64,000 nucleotides of DNA from JAWXBM01 sp964470455. GTDB taxonomy: Bacteria > Pseudomonadota > Gammaproteobacteria > Xanthomonadales > SZUA-36. Below the pieces are notes generated by a model. It saw only the letters and a list, made by a program, of their open reading frames with translations, was not told the DNA's origin and did not search any database. The stretch is from contig CAYYCX010000009.1 of assembly GCA_964470455.1 (NCBI GenBank), forward strand, positions 1 to 64,000, given 5' to 3'. Of the stretch, positions 1 through 9,297 are shown piece after piece. Position 1 is the stretch's first letter. Every line of letters starts with the position of its first letter. A program made the position numbers and the translations under genes.

Positions 1-279
1 AGTCTGCGAGGGTACCCGAAGGGCAGCGGATACGGGACGCGGGGGGAATACCAGGCGTTGGCTCGATCGAAGTACTGTGCGGACCGGAAGGCCTTACCGG
101 CATCGGGTCAGGTTGTGAGCCAAATGGATCCCGGATCACGCGCTACGCGTTGTCCTGGATGACGACTTCAGGGGAGGAAGGCCTTACCGCCACCGGGCCC
201 GTTACTGTCGAAATGGATTTAGGATCAATTCAGGGATGACGAGTGAGACTGGATGTGCTGTGGGATGACCGATGAAGAA
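1..279. repeat. Gene-free flank with a 90-bp-spaced direct repeat
   Basis: No convincing gene lies here; anmK ends at 280. Two diverged copies of one unit start at 86 and 176, both opening with GGAAGGCCTTACCG and both continuing into AAATGGAT and GGATCA and closing near GGATGACGA. The closing GGATGACG resembles the ends of the extragenic palindromes found at 33.9 and 48.1 kb, so this may be a decayed member of the same dispersed family. No promoter or terminator was recognised. Confidence 0.5.
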
Positions 280-1410
280 TCAGGCAGGTTCGAAGATTTC
301 GCCCAGCAGCACCGGCGAATCGGCGCCCGTGATCGGGCCCGTGGTTTGCGGCCGACCCGCCAGCCGCTCACGTGCCAGCCAGGCGAACAGGATGCCCTCC
401 ACCCAGTCCGGGTCCAGGCCCACTTTCCGGGTCGTGTCCACCGATTTGTCCGGCAGCAGATGCTGCAGGCGCTGCAGCAGGTCCAGGTTGTGCGCGCCGC
501 CGCCACACACCAGCACCTCGTCCGCATTGCCGAAGCGCACCGCATCGGCAATCGTGTAGGCCGTCAGTTCGCTCAGGGTTGCCTGTACATCGCGCAGGCT
601 GGTATGCGTTGGGGAATATTCCGCCTTGCGTGCAGAGAGGCGTTTTTCCAGCCAATCGGTGTTGAAGTATTCCACCCCCGTGCTCTTGGGCGGCTTGCGG
701 CTGAAGTAGGGATCGTCCAGCAGGCGGTCCAGCAGCAGGCGATCGACTTTGCCGCCCGCGGCCCACTGGCCACCGGCGTCGTATTCCTTGCCCTGGTGCC
801 GGCCAATCCAGCCATCCAGCAGGCAGTTGCCCGGCCCCGTGTCATGTCCGGTTACCGACCCATTCGCATGCAACAATGAAATATTGCTGATACCGCCGAC
901 ATTCAGAATCGCGCGAATGCCGCGATCCGGCATCAGCAGAGCCCGATGCAGCAACGGGGCCAACGGCGCGCCTTGCCCGCCGGCCTTGATATCCGCCTGG
1001 CGGAACCGGCCCACCGTGCGGATGCCCAGCAGGTCCGCGATGCGCTGCGGATCTCCGAGTTGTATGGTTTCCGGGTTGGGCAGGAAAGGGTGATGCCACA
1101 CCGTCTGGCCATGTGAACCCAGCGCCATGATTTCCGTGGCCTTCACTCCGGACTGGTCCAGCAGGCTCCAGGCTGCCAGCGCAAAAAACTCCGCCAGTTC
1201 ACGATCCAGTCGTTTGAGGATGGCTTCATCGGGGCGCAAGCGCCGCTCGATCAGTTGCCTTAGGTCTTCAGCCAGCTCCGGCGGGTAGCTGATGCAGGTG
1301 GAAGCCAGCAGTTTGGGCGTGGCATTGTCGAACCGGACCAGCACCGCGTCGGCACCGTCCCGGCTGGTGCCGGACAGCATGCCGATGAACAGTTCAGGAG
1401 AGGAGCTCAA
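280..1410 (-). CDS. anmK: Anhydro-N-acetylmuramic acid kinase
   Basis: Cytoplasmic enzyme that cleaves and phosphorylates 1,6-anhydro-MurNAc to MurNAc-6-phosphate during cell-wall recycling. At 376 aa it has the normal family length. The N-terminal nucleotide-binding motif GMLSGTSRDGADA is at residues 10-22, GSHGQTVWHHP is near 100, NVGGISNISL near 170, DTGPGNCLLDG near 190, and the late glycine-rich VCGGGAHN near 310. It starts 18 nt after the upstream M23 peptidase gene and is probably cotranscribed with it. The anmK/M23/tyrS order is a familiar gammaproteobacterial arrangement. Family assignment is firm. Confidence 0.96.
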   Translation of the reverse strand: MSSSPELFIGMLSGTSRDGADAVLVRFDNATPKLLASTCISYPPELAEDLRQLIERRLRPDEAILKRLDRELAEFFALAAWSLLDQSGVKATEIMALGSHGQTVWHHPFLPNPETIQLGDPQRIADLLGIRTVGRFRQADIKAGGQGAPLAPLLHRALLMPDRGIRAILNVGGISNISLLHANGSVTGHDTGPGNCLLDGWIGRHQGKEYDAGGQWAAGGKVDRLLLDRLLDDPYFSRKPPKSTGVEYFNTDWLEKRLSARKAEYSPTHTSLRDVQATLSELTAYTIADAVRFGNADEVLVCGGGAHNLDLLQRLQHLLPDKSVDTTRKVGLDPDWVEGILFAWLARERLAGRPQTTGPITGADSPVLLGEIFEPA

Positions 1411-1428
1411 TCAGAACCCGAACAGCGC

Positions 1429-2778
1429 TCAGTCGCGGCTGGCGTACAGCGATGCGGATTCCAGGCGGCTCAGCTGCGTGAGCATAGGTGCAGCATTGTG
1501 CTGGAACGTTGTCAGCATATCACCCTGCAACGGTTCCACCTTGGGCAATGGAACGGTGCGTGGATTCCGGTGCACGCCATTGAGCAGGAATTCATAGTGC
1601 AAATGTGGCCCGGTAGCCAGGCCGGTGGAGCCGACGTAGCCAATGGTCTGGCCCTGCTTCACCTTTTGGCCCTGGTTCACCGCCTTTTTGGAGAAATGCA
1701 GGTACTTGGTTTCAATGCCATTGGCGTGCTTGATGAACACGTGGTTGCCGTTTGCAGCTGAATAGCCAGCCCTCGTCACCACACCCGCGCCTGCCGCATA
1801 CACGGGAGTTCCCGGCGGCGCGTAATAGTCGATGCCGTTATGTGGCCGCACCCGCTTCAGTACCGGGTGCATGCGTTTGGGGTTGAACTGGCTGCTGATA
1901 TAGGAAAAGTTCAGCGGTGCACGCAGGAAGGCCTTTTTCATGTTGCGGCCATCCGGCGCGTAATACTCCGCCACTTCGCCGTTATCAAACCAGATGGCCT
2001 GGAAGCGCTCGCCCTGGTTGATGAAAGTGGCGCCGAGAATCTGGCCGTCGCGCAGGAATTCGCCATCGCGGTAGATCTTCTCGTATACCAGGAAAAAGCG
2101 GTCGCCGGCGCGGATGTCCTGCACGAAGTCGATGTCCCAGCCGAAGATGTTGGCGAGGTCCATGGTTTTGGCGTCGGTCAGCCCGGCGTCTTTGCCGGCC
2201 ATGAACAATGAGGAGGTGATCACGCCCTCCGCTTCGATCACCTCGGTGTATATCTGCCGCGGCACGCTGTCGGCGTACAGTTCGCCGTTCACCTGCCGCA
2301 CCAGCAGGTAGCGGTCCTCGCCCACCGGGTAGCGCATTTCCAGCAGGCCGCCGTTCACATCGCGCTTGAAATCAAACACATCCCCGGGGCGGATCTTGGT
2401 CAGACCCTTGCAGTCCTCGTTAAGGTCGAGAATTCGGTGCAGCAAGGCCACTTCAAAGCCCTGCTGGCGGAAGATGGTGTCAAGGTTCTGGCCGCTTCTT
2501 ACCGTGACGCTGTCCCACTCGCTTTCGAGCGCTTCCTCGCTGCCAGCCGACTCGGTGGCCGGCGGTGTTTCCAGTTCGTCGCGCTGCGGCAGGGCCAGTT
2601 CAATGATCTGGGTGGAAAGGGCCGAGGTGGAAGGCTCGGTTGGCGCCAGCAAAGTCCAGGTAATGCCGACCACGAGCAGGGAACTGGCGAAGAGGATCGC
2701 TTTCTGGCGGCTGATAAAAGGTAACGGCCACGAATCGTATGCAGGTGCCTGCGCTTCTTCTGTCATCTCTTGTCGCAT
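1429..2778 (-). CDS. M23 family murein DD-endopeptidase (MepM-like)
   Basis: Predicted periplasmic zinc endopeptidase that cuts peptidoglycan cross-links. A membrane anchor or uncleaved signal lies near residues 22-44 (AILFASSLLVVGITW). It is followed by an OapA/LysM-like segment starting SGQNLDTIFRQQG near 95-140 and a linker domain. The lysostaphin-type M23 domain is at about 285-420, with zinc/catalytic motifs PHNGIDYYAP, VFIKHANGIETKYLHF and GPHLHYEF. Length (449 aa) is typical for MepM/YebA relatives. It lies first in a likely two-gene unit with anmK, diverging from tyrS. A second in-frame ATG at 2766 is possible; 2778 was kept because nothing in the sequence clearly favours one. Confidence 0.94.
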   Translation of the reverse strand: MRQEMTEEAQAPAYDSWPLPFISRQKAILFASSLLVVGITWTLLAPTEPSTSALSTQIIELALPQRDELETPPATESAGSEEALESEWDSVTVRSGQNLDTIFRQQGFEVALLHRILDLNEDCKGLTKIRPGDVFDFKRDVNGGLLEMRYPVGEDRYLLVRQVNGELYADSVPRQIYTEVIEAEGVITSSLFMAGKDAGLTDAKTMDLANIFGWDIDFVQDIRAGDRFFLVYEKIYRDGEFLRDGQILGATFINQGERFQAIWFDNGEVAEYYAPDGRNMKKAFLRAPLNFSYISSQFNPKRMHPVLKRVRPHNGIDYYAPPGTPVYAAGAGVVTRAGYSAANGNHVFIKHANGIETKYLHFSKKAVNQGQKVKQGQTIGYVGSTGLATGPHLHYEFLLNGVHRNPRTVPLPKVEPLQGDMLTTFQHNAAPMLTQLSRLESASLYASRD

Positions 2779-2959
2779 TCAGTAGATTGACCCATTCACT
2801 GTTTTGCCCGACCCGGCTCAAGCCCGCATACAGTAATGGCAGCCTGGTTTGCGGTCAAATCCCCCGCACTTCACCAGGGAACCGGAGCGGCATGAAAATT
2901 CGGCTGGAGGCGCGCCGCGCAAGGCCCTAGAATGTGCGGCTTGGCCGCAGGAAATTGCA

Positions 2960-3004
2960 GTGAGCAACGCCGTAATGAGCAACGCCGTAATGAGCAACGT
3001 AGAC
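2960..3004 (+). repeat. Triplicated 15-bp repeat carrying start codons of tyrS
   Basis: Three in-phase copies of RTGAGCAACGYMGTA-type sequence begin at 2960 (GTG), 2975 (ATG) and 2990 (ATG, diverged at its end). Each copy supplies a possible start codon and each encodes S-N-A/V-V-type residues, so slippage between copies would add or remove five residues without shifting frame. Confidence 0.85.
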
Positions 3005-4189
3005 GAAGCCCTGGGCTTGCTGTCCCGGGGTACCGATGAAGTAACCAAACTGGAAGAGCTGGAAGAGCGCCTCAAGCTGGGCAGGCCGCTGCGGGTGAAA
3101 GTGGGCTTTGACCCCACCGCTCCGGACCTGCATCTTGGGCATACCGTCATCATCAACAAGATGCGCCAGTTCCAGGACCTCGGCCACACCGCCATTTTCC
3201 TGATCGGCGACTTCACCGGCATGATCGGCGACCCCACCGGCAAGAACGTCACCCGCAAGCCGCTCAGTGAAGAAGAGATCAAGGCCAATGCCGAGACTTA
3301 CGCCGAGCAGGTGTTCAAGGTGCTGGACCGGGAGAAAACCGAAATCCGCTTCAATTCCGAGTGGTTCAACGAACTGGGTGCGTCGGGCATGATCAAGCTG
3401 GCCGCCAAGTACACCGTGGCGCGCATGCTGGAGCGCGATGATTTCGAGAAGCGCTACCGCGAGAACGAGCCCATCGCCGTGCACGAATTCCTCTACCCGC
3501 TGTCGCAGGGCTACGATTCGGTGGCGCTGAAATGCGACGTGGAAATGGGCGGCACCGACCAGAAGTTCAACCTGCACGTGGGCCGCCACCTGCAGGCGCA
3601 TTACGGCCAGGCGCCGCAGGTGATCATCACCCTGCCGTTGCTGGAAGGCCTCGATGGCGTGCAGAAGATGTCCAAGTCGCTGGGCAATTACATCGGTATC
3701 ACCGAACCGGCCGATGAGATGTTCGGCAAACTCATGTCGATTTCCGATGAACTGATGTGGCGCTACTTTGACCTGCTGAGCTTCAGGAGCAATGCCGAAA
3801 TCGACGCCCTGAAGCAGGCTGCGCAGGACGGCAGGAACCCGCGCGACATCAAGTTCCTGTTGTGCGAGGAGATCGTTACGCGCTTCCACGACGCCGCTGC
3901 CGCGAAAATGGCACACGAAACCTTTGTCTCGCGCTTTCAGGGTGGGGCCATGCCGGAAGAGATTCCCGAGCGCACGCTGGAAACCGGCGGCGACGGCATT
4001 GGCATCGCCGCGGCGCTGACCCAGTGCGGCCTGACGGCCAGCAACTCGGAAGCTTTCCGCATGATCCAGCAGGGCGGCGTGCGCATCGATGGCGAGAAGG
4101 TTGAAGACCGCGGCCTGCAATTGCCTGTCGGCTTCGAAGGCGTGTTGCAGGTGGGCAAGCTGAAATTCTGCAAAGCCAAAATCATTTAA
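2960..4189 (+). CDS. tyrS: Tyrosyl-tRNA synthetase
   Basis: Class I aminoacyl-tRNA synthetase that charges tRNA-Tyr in the cytoplasm. The HIGH-like motif appears as DLHLGHT about 40 residues in, and the KMSKS motif is intact (QKMSKSLGNY) near residue 235. A C-terminal S4 RNA-binding domain holds GGVRIDGEKVEDRG. The chosen start is GTG at 2960, preceded by AGGAAA; it makes a protein of 409 aa. ATGs at 2975 and 2990 are also in frame because the first 45 bp are three copies of a 15-bp repeat. The open frame extends upstream to 2849, but that segment does not look like TyrS. A nudix gene follows after 8 nt. Confidence 0.97.
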   Translation: MSNAVMSNAVMSNVDEALGLLSRGTDEVTKLEELEERLKLGRPLRVKVGFDPTAPDLHLGHTVIINKMRQFQDLGHTAIFLIGDFTGMIGDPTGKNVTRKPLSEEEIKANAETYAEQVFKVLDREKTEIRFNSEWFNELGASGMIKLAAKYTVARMLERDDFEKRYRENEPIAVHEFLYPLSQGYDSVALKCDVEMGGTDQKFNLHVGRHLQAHYGQAPQVIITLPLLEGLDGVQKMSKSLGNYIGITEPADEMFGKLMSISDELMWRYFDLLSFRSNAEIDALKQAAQDGRNPRDIKFLLCEEIVTRFHDAAAAKMAHETFVSRFQGGAMPEEIPERTLETGGDGIGIAAALTQCGLTASNSEAFRMIQQGGVRIDGEKVEDRGLQLPVGFEGVLQVGKLKFCKAKII

Positions 4190-4197
4190 ACAGGACC

Positions 4198-4713
4198 ATG
4201 CAAAGACTCACCGATCTCGACTGGTCATCCTGGAAGGCCAAAGACCCCGCCACCCTGGTGTTTGTGATGCGGGATGATGAAATCCTTCTAATCAACAAGA
4301 AAACCGGCCTGGGCAAAGGCAAGGTCAATGGCCCGGGTGGCAAGGTCGAACCGGGCGAAACACCGGAGCAGTGCGCCGTTCGCGAATGCCAGGAAGAACT
4401 GGGCATCACCGTGAGCAATCTCGAATATTGCGGCGAACACAAATTCCAGTTCGTGGATGGCTATTCCATCCACGTATTCGTCTACCGCACGCGTGAATTC
4501 CGTGGCATCCCTACCGAGAGCCGCGAAGCGCGCCCCATGTGGGTGAAGGTGGACGAGATTCCCTACGAACAGATGTGGGAGGATGACCACCTCTGGCTAC
4601 CGATGATGATTCGCGGCGAGCGGTTTCGCACGCGCTGGATCTTCGATGGCGACCGCATGCTGGATTACGACATCCAGCCAGACGGCCGCAACGATTCCTG
4701 GGCGCAGGCCTGA
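4198..4713 (+). CDS. Nudix hydrolase, MTH1/NUDT1-like
   Basis: Predicted nucleoside-triphosphate pyrophosphohydrolase that may sanitise oxidised purine nucleotides. The nudix box GX5EX7REUXEEXGU is complete around residues 42-64 (GKVEPGETP... RECQEELGI). The N-terminal VFVMRDDEILLINKKTGLGKGK and the segment EARPMWVKVDEIPYEQMW resemble human MTH1 and relatives; substrate is inferred from that resemblance only. It is 171 aa long and starts 8 nt after tyrS with AGGA upstream of ATG, so translation is probably coupled to tyrS transcription. Confidence 0.88.
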   Translation: MQRLTDLDWSSWKAKDPATLVFVMRDDEILLINKKTGLGKGKVNGPGGKVEPGETPEQCAVRECQEELGITVSNLEYCGEHKFQFVDGYSIHVFVYRTREFRGIPTESREARPMWVKVDEIPYEQMWEDDHLWLPMMIRGERFRTRWIFDGDRMLDYDIQPDGRNDSWAQA

Positions 4714-4772
4714 GCCTGCCTGCAGGGAATCTGCGCCGCCACCTGCAAGACATCGTGATGAAAGGAGGATTC

Positions 4773-6626
4773 ATGCGCATTTCCACTTTGATTGCCGGCG
4801 CATTGCTGGGCACTTCTTATCTCGGCACCGTCGCCGCCAGCCAGCCCGCCACACCAACACCGGAACAGCTGGCGCGGGCCACCGAACTGGCGCAAAACGC
4901 GCTGATCGTCGATACCCATATCGATGTGCCCATTCGCCTGCACGAGGGCTGGGTGGATGTCAGTGGTTCGGCTACCGATGGTGAGTTCGATTATCCACGA
5001 GCGGTTCAGGGTGGGTTGAATATTCCGTTCATGTCGATTTACACGCCGGCCGAACTGGCTGCCGAAGGCGAAAATTACCAACTGGCCAACCAGTTGATCG
5101 ACAGCATGGAAGCGCTGGTGGCGCGTGCGCCGGAAAAATTTGTGATCGTGCGCAGCGCGGATGAGGCGCGCGCCGCCAAAGCGGCCGGGAAAATCGGCAT
5201 CGCGCTTGGCATGGAGAACGGATCGCCGGTCAAAGCGAAGCTGGAAAACGTGCAGTTCTTTTACGACCGCGGAGTGCGTTACATCACGCTGGCGCATGGC
5301 AAGAGCAATCACATTGCCGACTCGTCCTACGACCAGAACCGGCAATGGAACGGGCTCAGCCCTTTCGGTCGCGAAGTCTTGGCTGAGATGAACCGGCTGG
5401 GCATCATCGTGGACATCTCGCATGTTTCGGACGAGGCCTTCTTCCAGGCAATCGAGCTGTCGAAAGCACCGGTGTTTGCGTCGCACTCCTCAGCACGTCA
5501 TTTCACGCCCGGCTTTGAGCGCAACATGAGCGATGAGATGATCGTGAAGCTGGCCGAACATGGCGGCGTCATCCAGGTCAACTACGCTTCCAGCTTCCTG
5601 ACCCGGGAAGCCAACGAATGGCAGGTGGCGATGGCCGCGGCGCGCACCGCCTGGCTGGAGGAAACTGGCAATGCCGCGGACAGCGAGGCCGCCAAGGAGT
5701 GGGCCAAGGCCTACCGCCAGGAAAAGCCGTTCCCCTATGCCACCATCAGCGACGTGGCCGACCATATCGACCATATCGTCAAGCTCACCAGCCATGAAAA
5801 CGTGGGCATCGGTTCCGACTTTGACGGCGTGGGCGACAGCCTGCCGGTAGGGCTGAAGGATGTCAGCACCTATCCGGCGCTGATTGCAGAATTGATGGCG
5901 CGCGGCTATACCGATGAGCAACTGGTGGCCATACTGGGCGGCAATACCCTGCGGGTGTGGCAGCAGGTTGAAGACTACGCCCGCCAGCAGCAGGCGGCGC
6001 CCGCGAGACCAGTGGGCATGGCCAATCCCGCTGCGCTGTATTGCCAGTACCTGGGCGGCAAGGATGTAACGCAAACCGCCGATGACGGCGGCCAGTCGGC
6101 GCTGTGCCAGTTACCTGGTGGCCAGGCTTGCGACCAGTGGTCGTTGTACCGTGGCGGTTGCAGCCTGGATGCGGAAATCAGCCAGCCGTTTGAATACTGC
6201 CAGGCCGCAGGCAACACACCGGTGCTGCCCGTTCCCGCCGTTGACGCGCGTCCGCTGTTGCCGTCCTCGCTGCTGCCCGCCATGCGAAAGCAGGGACTGG
6301 TTAGCGCGGATGCGCCGGCGGAAGTGCAGGGCGCCGCCCGCTGGCGTTGCATGGATAATCGGGTTTATGTCTGCCCGCTTGGGGCCAACCTGCCATGCGA
6401 GGAGTTCGCCAACCTGGGAAAGGAGCCCACACCCGCCCTGCAGGAATTCTGCGCCGGCAATCCGGATAGCGATTTCATTCCGGCCTATGTTACCGGCCGC
6501 GCCACGGTTTACGACTGGTCTTGCCAGGCCGGTAAAGCCATTGTGGGCGAGCAGAGATTCCATGCCGATGCGCAAGGCTACCTGGCGGAGTTCTGGCACG
6601 TGCTGGAGGCCGGTCAGGACCAGTGA
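4773..6626 (+). CDS. Secreted M19 membrane dipeptidase with DUF333-like and Cys-rich tail
   Basis: Zinc dipeptidase of the renal dipeptidase family (M19). The start at 4773 is set by a strong AAGGAGG five bases upstream. A signal peptide ends near residue 22 (GTVAAS). Metal-site motifs are IVDTHIDVP near 45, GMENGSP, DISHVSD, APVFASHSSARH and GIGSDFDGVGD near 350. The catalytic domain ends near residue 410, where M19 enzymes normally stop. A further 202 residues follow. Residues 416-465 (NPAALYCQYLGG ... CQLPGGQACDQWSLYRGGC) match the DUF333 pattern, and a second Cys-rich segment continues to the end. The tail holds ten cysteines, which suits an oxidising extracytoplasmic location. Total length is 617 aa. 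Confidence 0.9.
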   Translation: MRISTLIAGALLGTSYLGTVAASQPATPTPEQLARATELAQNALIVDTHIDVPIRLHEGWVDVSGSATDGEFDYPRAVQGGLNIPFMSIYTPAELAAEGENYQLANQLIDSMEALVARAPEKFVIVRSADEARAAKAAGKIGIALGMENGSPVKAKLENVQFFYDRGVRYITLAHGKSNHIADSSYDQNRQWNGLSPFGREVLAEMNRLGIIVDISHVSDEAFFQAIELSKAPVFASHSSARHFTPGFERNMSDEMIVKLAEHGGVIQVNYASSFLTREANEWQVAMAAARTAWLEETGNAADSEAAKEWAKAYRQEKPFPYATISDVADHIDHIVKLTSHENVGIGSDFDGVGDSLPVGLKDVSTYPALIAELMARGYTDEQLVAILGGNTLRVWQQVEDYARQQQAAPARPVGMANPAALYCQYLGGKDVTQTADDGGQSALCQLPGGQACDQWSLYRGGCSLDAEISQPFEYCQAAGNTPVLPVPAVDARPLLPSSLLPAMRKQGLVSADAPAEVQGAARWRCMDNRVYVCPLGANLPCEEFANLGKEPTPALQEFCAGNPDSDFIPAYVTGRATVYDWSCQAGKAIVGEQRFHADAQGYLAEFWHVLEAGQDQ

Positions 6627-6709
6627 TGGTTTGCACTCAATCAACATGCGCAGCCACCACAAATGGCATCCATGGCCAGTAGCGTGGCGGGTGGTTCGTG
6701 AGGCGCCGG

Positions 6710-8209
6710 CTAAGGGATCAGCGTGAATTCTCCCAGCCTGAAGCGCTGCCGTGTAAGTATGAAATGCACCACCGACTCCGGTGACAGGCTGGTGACTTCA
6801 CCCGTCATGTTGCGCCGGTAAAAAGCCGTGCAGTCACCGGATTGCCAGACGGTGCGTTGAAGGGTTTTCATCACCCCGGCGGTATAGGCCTGCTGTAATT
6901 CGCGCCTGGGCTCTATGGCGCGAATATTTCCCTGGCGCTTGATGGCGCGAATGGCTTTGACGATGTAACTGACCATGGTTTGCATGTAACTGATCTGCGA
7001 ACTGTGGCCGGTGCCGGTGTTCGGGCCGTTGACCTTGAAGTAATTGGGGAAGCCGTTGTAGGTAATGCCCTTGTAGGAGGCAATGCCGCTCTCCCACTCT
7101 CCGCTCAGCTTGTGGCCGTCACGCCCGGTGACTTCAAAGGTGAGCGCTTTTTGCATGTCGGTGTAGGCGTAAAAGCCGGTGGCATAAACGATGATGTCGA
7201 GCGGGATGTCCTGGCCATTCCTGGTGCAGATGCCGGTCGGTGTGATCCGGTCAATGCCGCTGATATCGACGGTGACATTGTCGCGTGCCAGTGCGGGCAA
7301 ATAAGTGTTGGTGGGTATCACCCGCCGGCAGCCGAGCTCGTAGTCCGGCATCATGTGCAGGCGCAGTCGTTCGTCCCTGATGTACCGCTCCAGGTTTCTG
7401 CGCAGCGTTCGCGCATAGATTTTCTTGATATTGCGGCTGATGGCGGCGGTGAACGGGTAGCGCCGAAAGGCTACGAACCGCACTTCGTGGTAGGCAAAAA
7501 TCACGAAACGCTTGAGGTGGCGGATGCCCCACAAATTGGTGACGAACCGTTCCAGCGCGCCATAAGTCCGGTCTGAACGCGGAATGATCCACTGGGCCCG
7601 GCCCATGAATACGGTGAGCTTGTCCACTTTGCCGGCGATGGCCGGAACTACCTGCGCCGCGGAGCAGCCGGAGCCGATGACACCCACGCGTTTACCTTCG
7701 TAGGGCACGCGGTGGTCCCATTGGGCGGTATGGAATGTCGCGCCGCGAAAGGATTCCGCGCCTTCGATGCGAGGAATTTTCGGGTTGGCCAGCACGCCGC
7801 TGGTATCGATGATGAAGCGTGCGACATAACGCTCGCCCGACTCCACCTCAACCCGCCAAACACATTCGCTTTCTTCCCAGGTGAGCGCGGTTACTGCCTG
7901 GCGGGTGCGGGTCTTTTGCCGCAAGCCGAACTTCTCGATGATGTGGTTGGTGTAGGCCAGCAGCTCGCTTTGCGGCGCATAGCGTTTGCTGAAGGGGTAG
8001 GGGATGAAGGAGATCGAATACAGGCCGGTGGGAATGTCCACCTCGGCGCCCGGATAGGAGTTGTCCCGCCAGGTGCCTCCCATCTCCGCGCTACGCTCCA
8101 GCAGGATGAAGTCGGTGATGCCCTTCTGCTGCAGGCGAACGGCCGCCAGCAACCCGGAGAGGCCGGTGCCGATGATGACGGTCTCAAAATGTTCGGGTTG
8201 TGCACTCAT
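6710..8209 (-). CDS. FAD/NADPH monooxygenase, Baeyer-Villiger type
   Basis: Class B flavoprotein monooxygenase, 499 aa. The FAD Rossmann motif GTGLSGLLAA is at residues 14-23, followed by MGGTWRDNSYPGAEVD. The type I Baeyer-Villiger fingerprint FRGATFHTAQWDH is near residue 150, and the NADPH-binding GVIGSGCSAAQ follows near 175. A late ATG-type motif, IIVYATGFYAY, is near 335. These show an enzyme that inserts oxygen next to ketones or oxidises heteroatoms; the substrate cannot be told. It is convergent with the upstream dipeptidase gene and has no obvious operon partner, although the hydrolase genes that follow could process lactones or esters. Confidence 0.9.
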   Translation of the reverse strand: MSAQPEHFETVIIGTGLSGLLAAVRLQQKGITDFILLERSAEMGGTWRDNSYPGAEVDIPTGLYSISFIPYPFSKRYAPQSELLAYTNHIIEKFGLRQKTRTRQAVTALTWEESECVWRVEVESGERYVARFIIDTSGVLANPKIPRIEGAESFRGATFHTAQWDHRVPYEGKRVGVIGSGCSAAQVVPAIAGKVDKLTVFMGRAQWIIPRSDRTYGALERFVTNLWGIRHLKRFVIFAYHEVRFVAFRRYPFTAAISRNIKKIYARTLRRNLERYIRDERLRLHMMPDYELGCRRVIPTNTYLPALARDNVTVDISGIDRITPTGICTRNGQDIPLDIIVYATGFYAYTDMQKALTFEVTGRDGHKLSGEWESGIASYKGITYNGFPNYFKVNGPNTGTGHSSQISYMQTMVSYIVKAIRAIKRQGNIRAIEPRRELQQAYTAGVMKTLQRTVWQSGDCTAFYRRNMTGEVTSLSPESVVHFILTRQRFRLGEFTLIP

Positions 8210-8405
8210 ACCTTGGGAGCAAAGGATAGTGCAGGCAGATTAAGGCAGTATTAACCACCCTTGAGAGTCTTTCGCCGGCTTGGATTCAGGGCAGGAAGGT
8301 CTGTGACCCCAGCACCGGCTCCCGCTCGAGAAAGCAGCAGGGTGTCTCGCTGAATACAAAGCGATTCTGCGACGGCAGTCGTGCGCCATCGGCCGCATCC
8401 GCGCG

Positions 8406-8891
8406 TCATGGCGATTCATACTCGCCCGGGTCAGTGAACTCGCGCTTTCTGCCCTGGAACGAATCGTAGAGCGCCCGATGTCTTGGAAGCCCGTATTCGT
8501 CCGCGCGACTCTCGTAAGAGCGAACCCATTGAAGCAGGTTTTCCAGGTTTTCGTCCTGCTCCTCGCGGGTTGCGAATTTCTCCGGCTCCCACGGCCTTGA
8601 GAGGCAATGTGCAGTGCAGGCATTTACGCCAGGATTGAGGAATATGAGCTCATCGCAGTACTTCAATACAGGCTCGATGATGTCGGCGTAACAGCCTTCG
8701 ATGATCCAGTTCTCGTGGCCTGCGATCCAGCGTTCCACATCCTCGACGCTGTCCTGAAGCGGTCGCCTTTGGGTGCCGCCATCAAACGCTACCTCATCCA
8801 GCGACAGCCGGGCGGCAGGATGCCTGGCAACCAGTTTCCTGGAAAGGGTGCTTTTGCCCGCTCCAGCATTTCCAAGAAGAATGGTTTTCAC
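8406..8891 (-). CDS. P-loop ATPase/kinase, adenylate-kinase-like (FlaR/topology-modulation type)
   Basis: A 161-aa P-loop protein with a Walker A motif near the N-terminus (LLGNAGAGKSTLSRKL, residues 5-20), a following SLDEVAF acidic segment and a WIIEGCYAD strand near residue 65. This layout matches small nucleoside-kinase-like ATPases annotated as topology modulation or FlaR-like proteins. The substrate is unknown and the assignment is to superfamily level. The 200 bp between it and the upstream end of the monooxygenase gene contain nothing recognisable. Confidence 0.75.
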   Translation of the reverse strand: MKTILLGNAGAGKSTLSRKLVARHPAARLSLDEVAFDGGTQRRPLQDSVEDVERWIAGHENWIIEGCYADIIEPVLKYCDELIFLNPGVNACTAHCLSRPWEPEKFATREEQDENLENLLQWVRSYESRADEYGLPRHRALYDSFQGRKREFTDPGEYESP

Positions 8892-8969
8892 GACATTTGT
8901 GGTTTTGCTGTATCAGGAATGATTCAAACGATGCACTTTCGGGCCGTGGTCAGATGGCTTGCCGCCAGC

Positions 8970-9272
8970 TCAGACCGCATCGCTAAAGCCCAGCCCGCCA
9001 ACTGGATTTGTCTCGAAGCGTTCCCCAAAGCCTGTTATGTGCGGTTTGGCGAGGCTGATGGCCTGCTGCACGGCGGGAAGCTTCAGGGACGCCTGATGTT
9101 TCTCCTGGGTGGTCCATACCTCCGTGACCCAAACGGCGTTGGTGTCTGAGGGATCCTCCGCAACAATGTAACTCAGGCAGCCGGGCATGGACTGGGTGCC
9201 CGTAAGGAGTGCCTGAATCACTGTATCGCGCTGGCCCGGCGCCAATTTCATTTTTCCGATGAGTCCGTACAT
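8970..9272 (-). CDS. ABM-domain (quinol/antibiotic biosynthesis) monooxygenase
   Basis: The ATG at 9272 gives a compact 100-aa protein starting MYGLIGKMKLAPGQRD. It fits the ABM dimeric ferredoxin-like fold: first strand, PGCLSYIVAEDPSD, then VWVTEVWTTQEKHQASL with the conserved W and H, and a final helix FGERF. The longer open frame upstream to 9503 overlaps the neighbouring hydrolase and does not resemble this family, so it was rejected as start. Gap to the upstream dienelactone hydrolase gene is 25 nt, suggesting one transcript. Family members oxidise quinols or act in heme/aromatic metabolism; the substrate is unknown here. Confidence 0.85.
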   Translation of the reverse strand: MYGLIGKMKLAPGQRDTVIQALLTGTQSMPGCLSYIVAEDPSDTNAVWVTEVWTTQEKHQASLKLPAVQQAISLAKPHITGFGERFETNPVGGLGFSDAV

Positions 9273-9297
9273 GCGTCTTTCCGCCAAAACGACCCGG

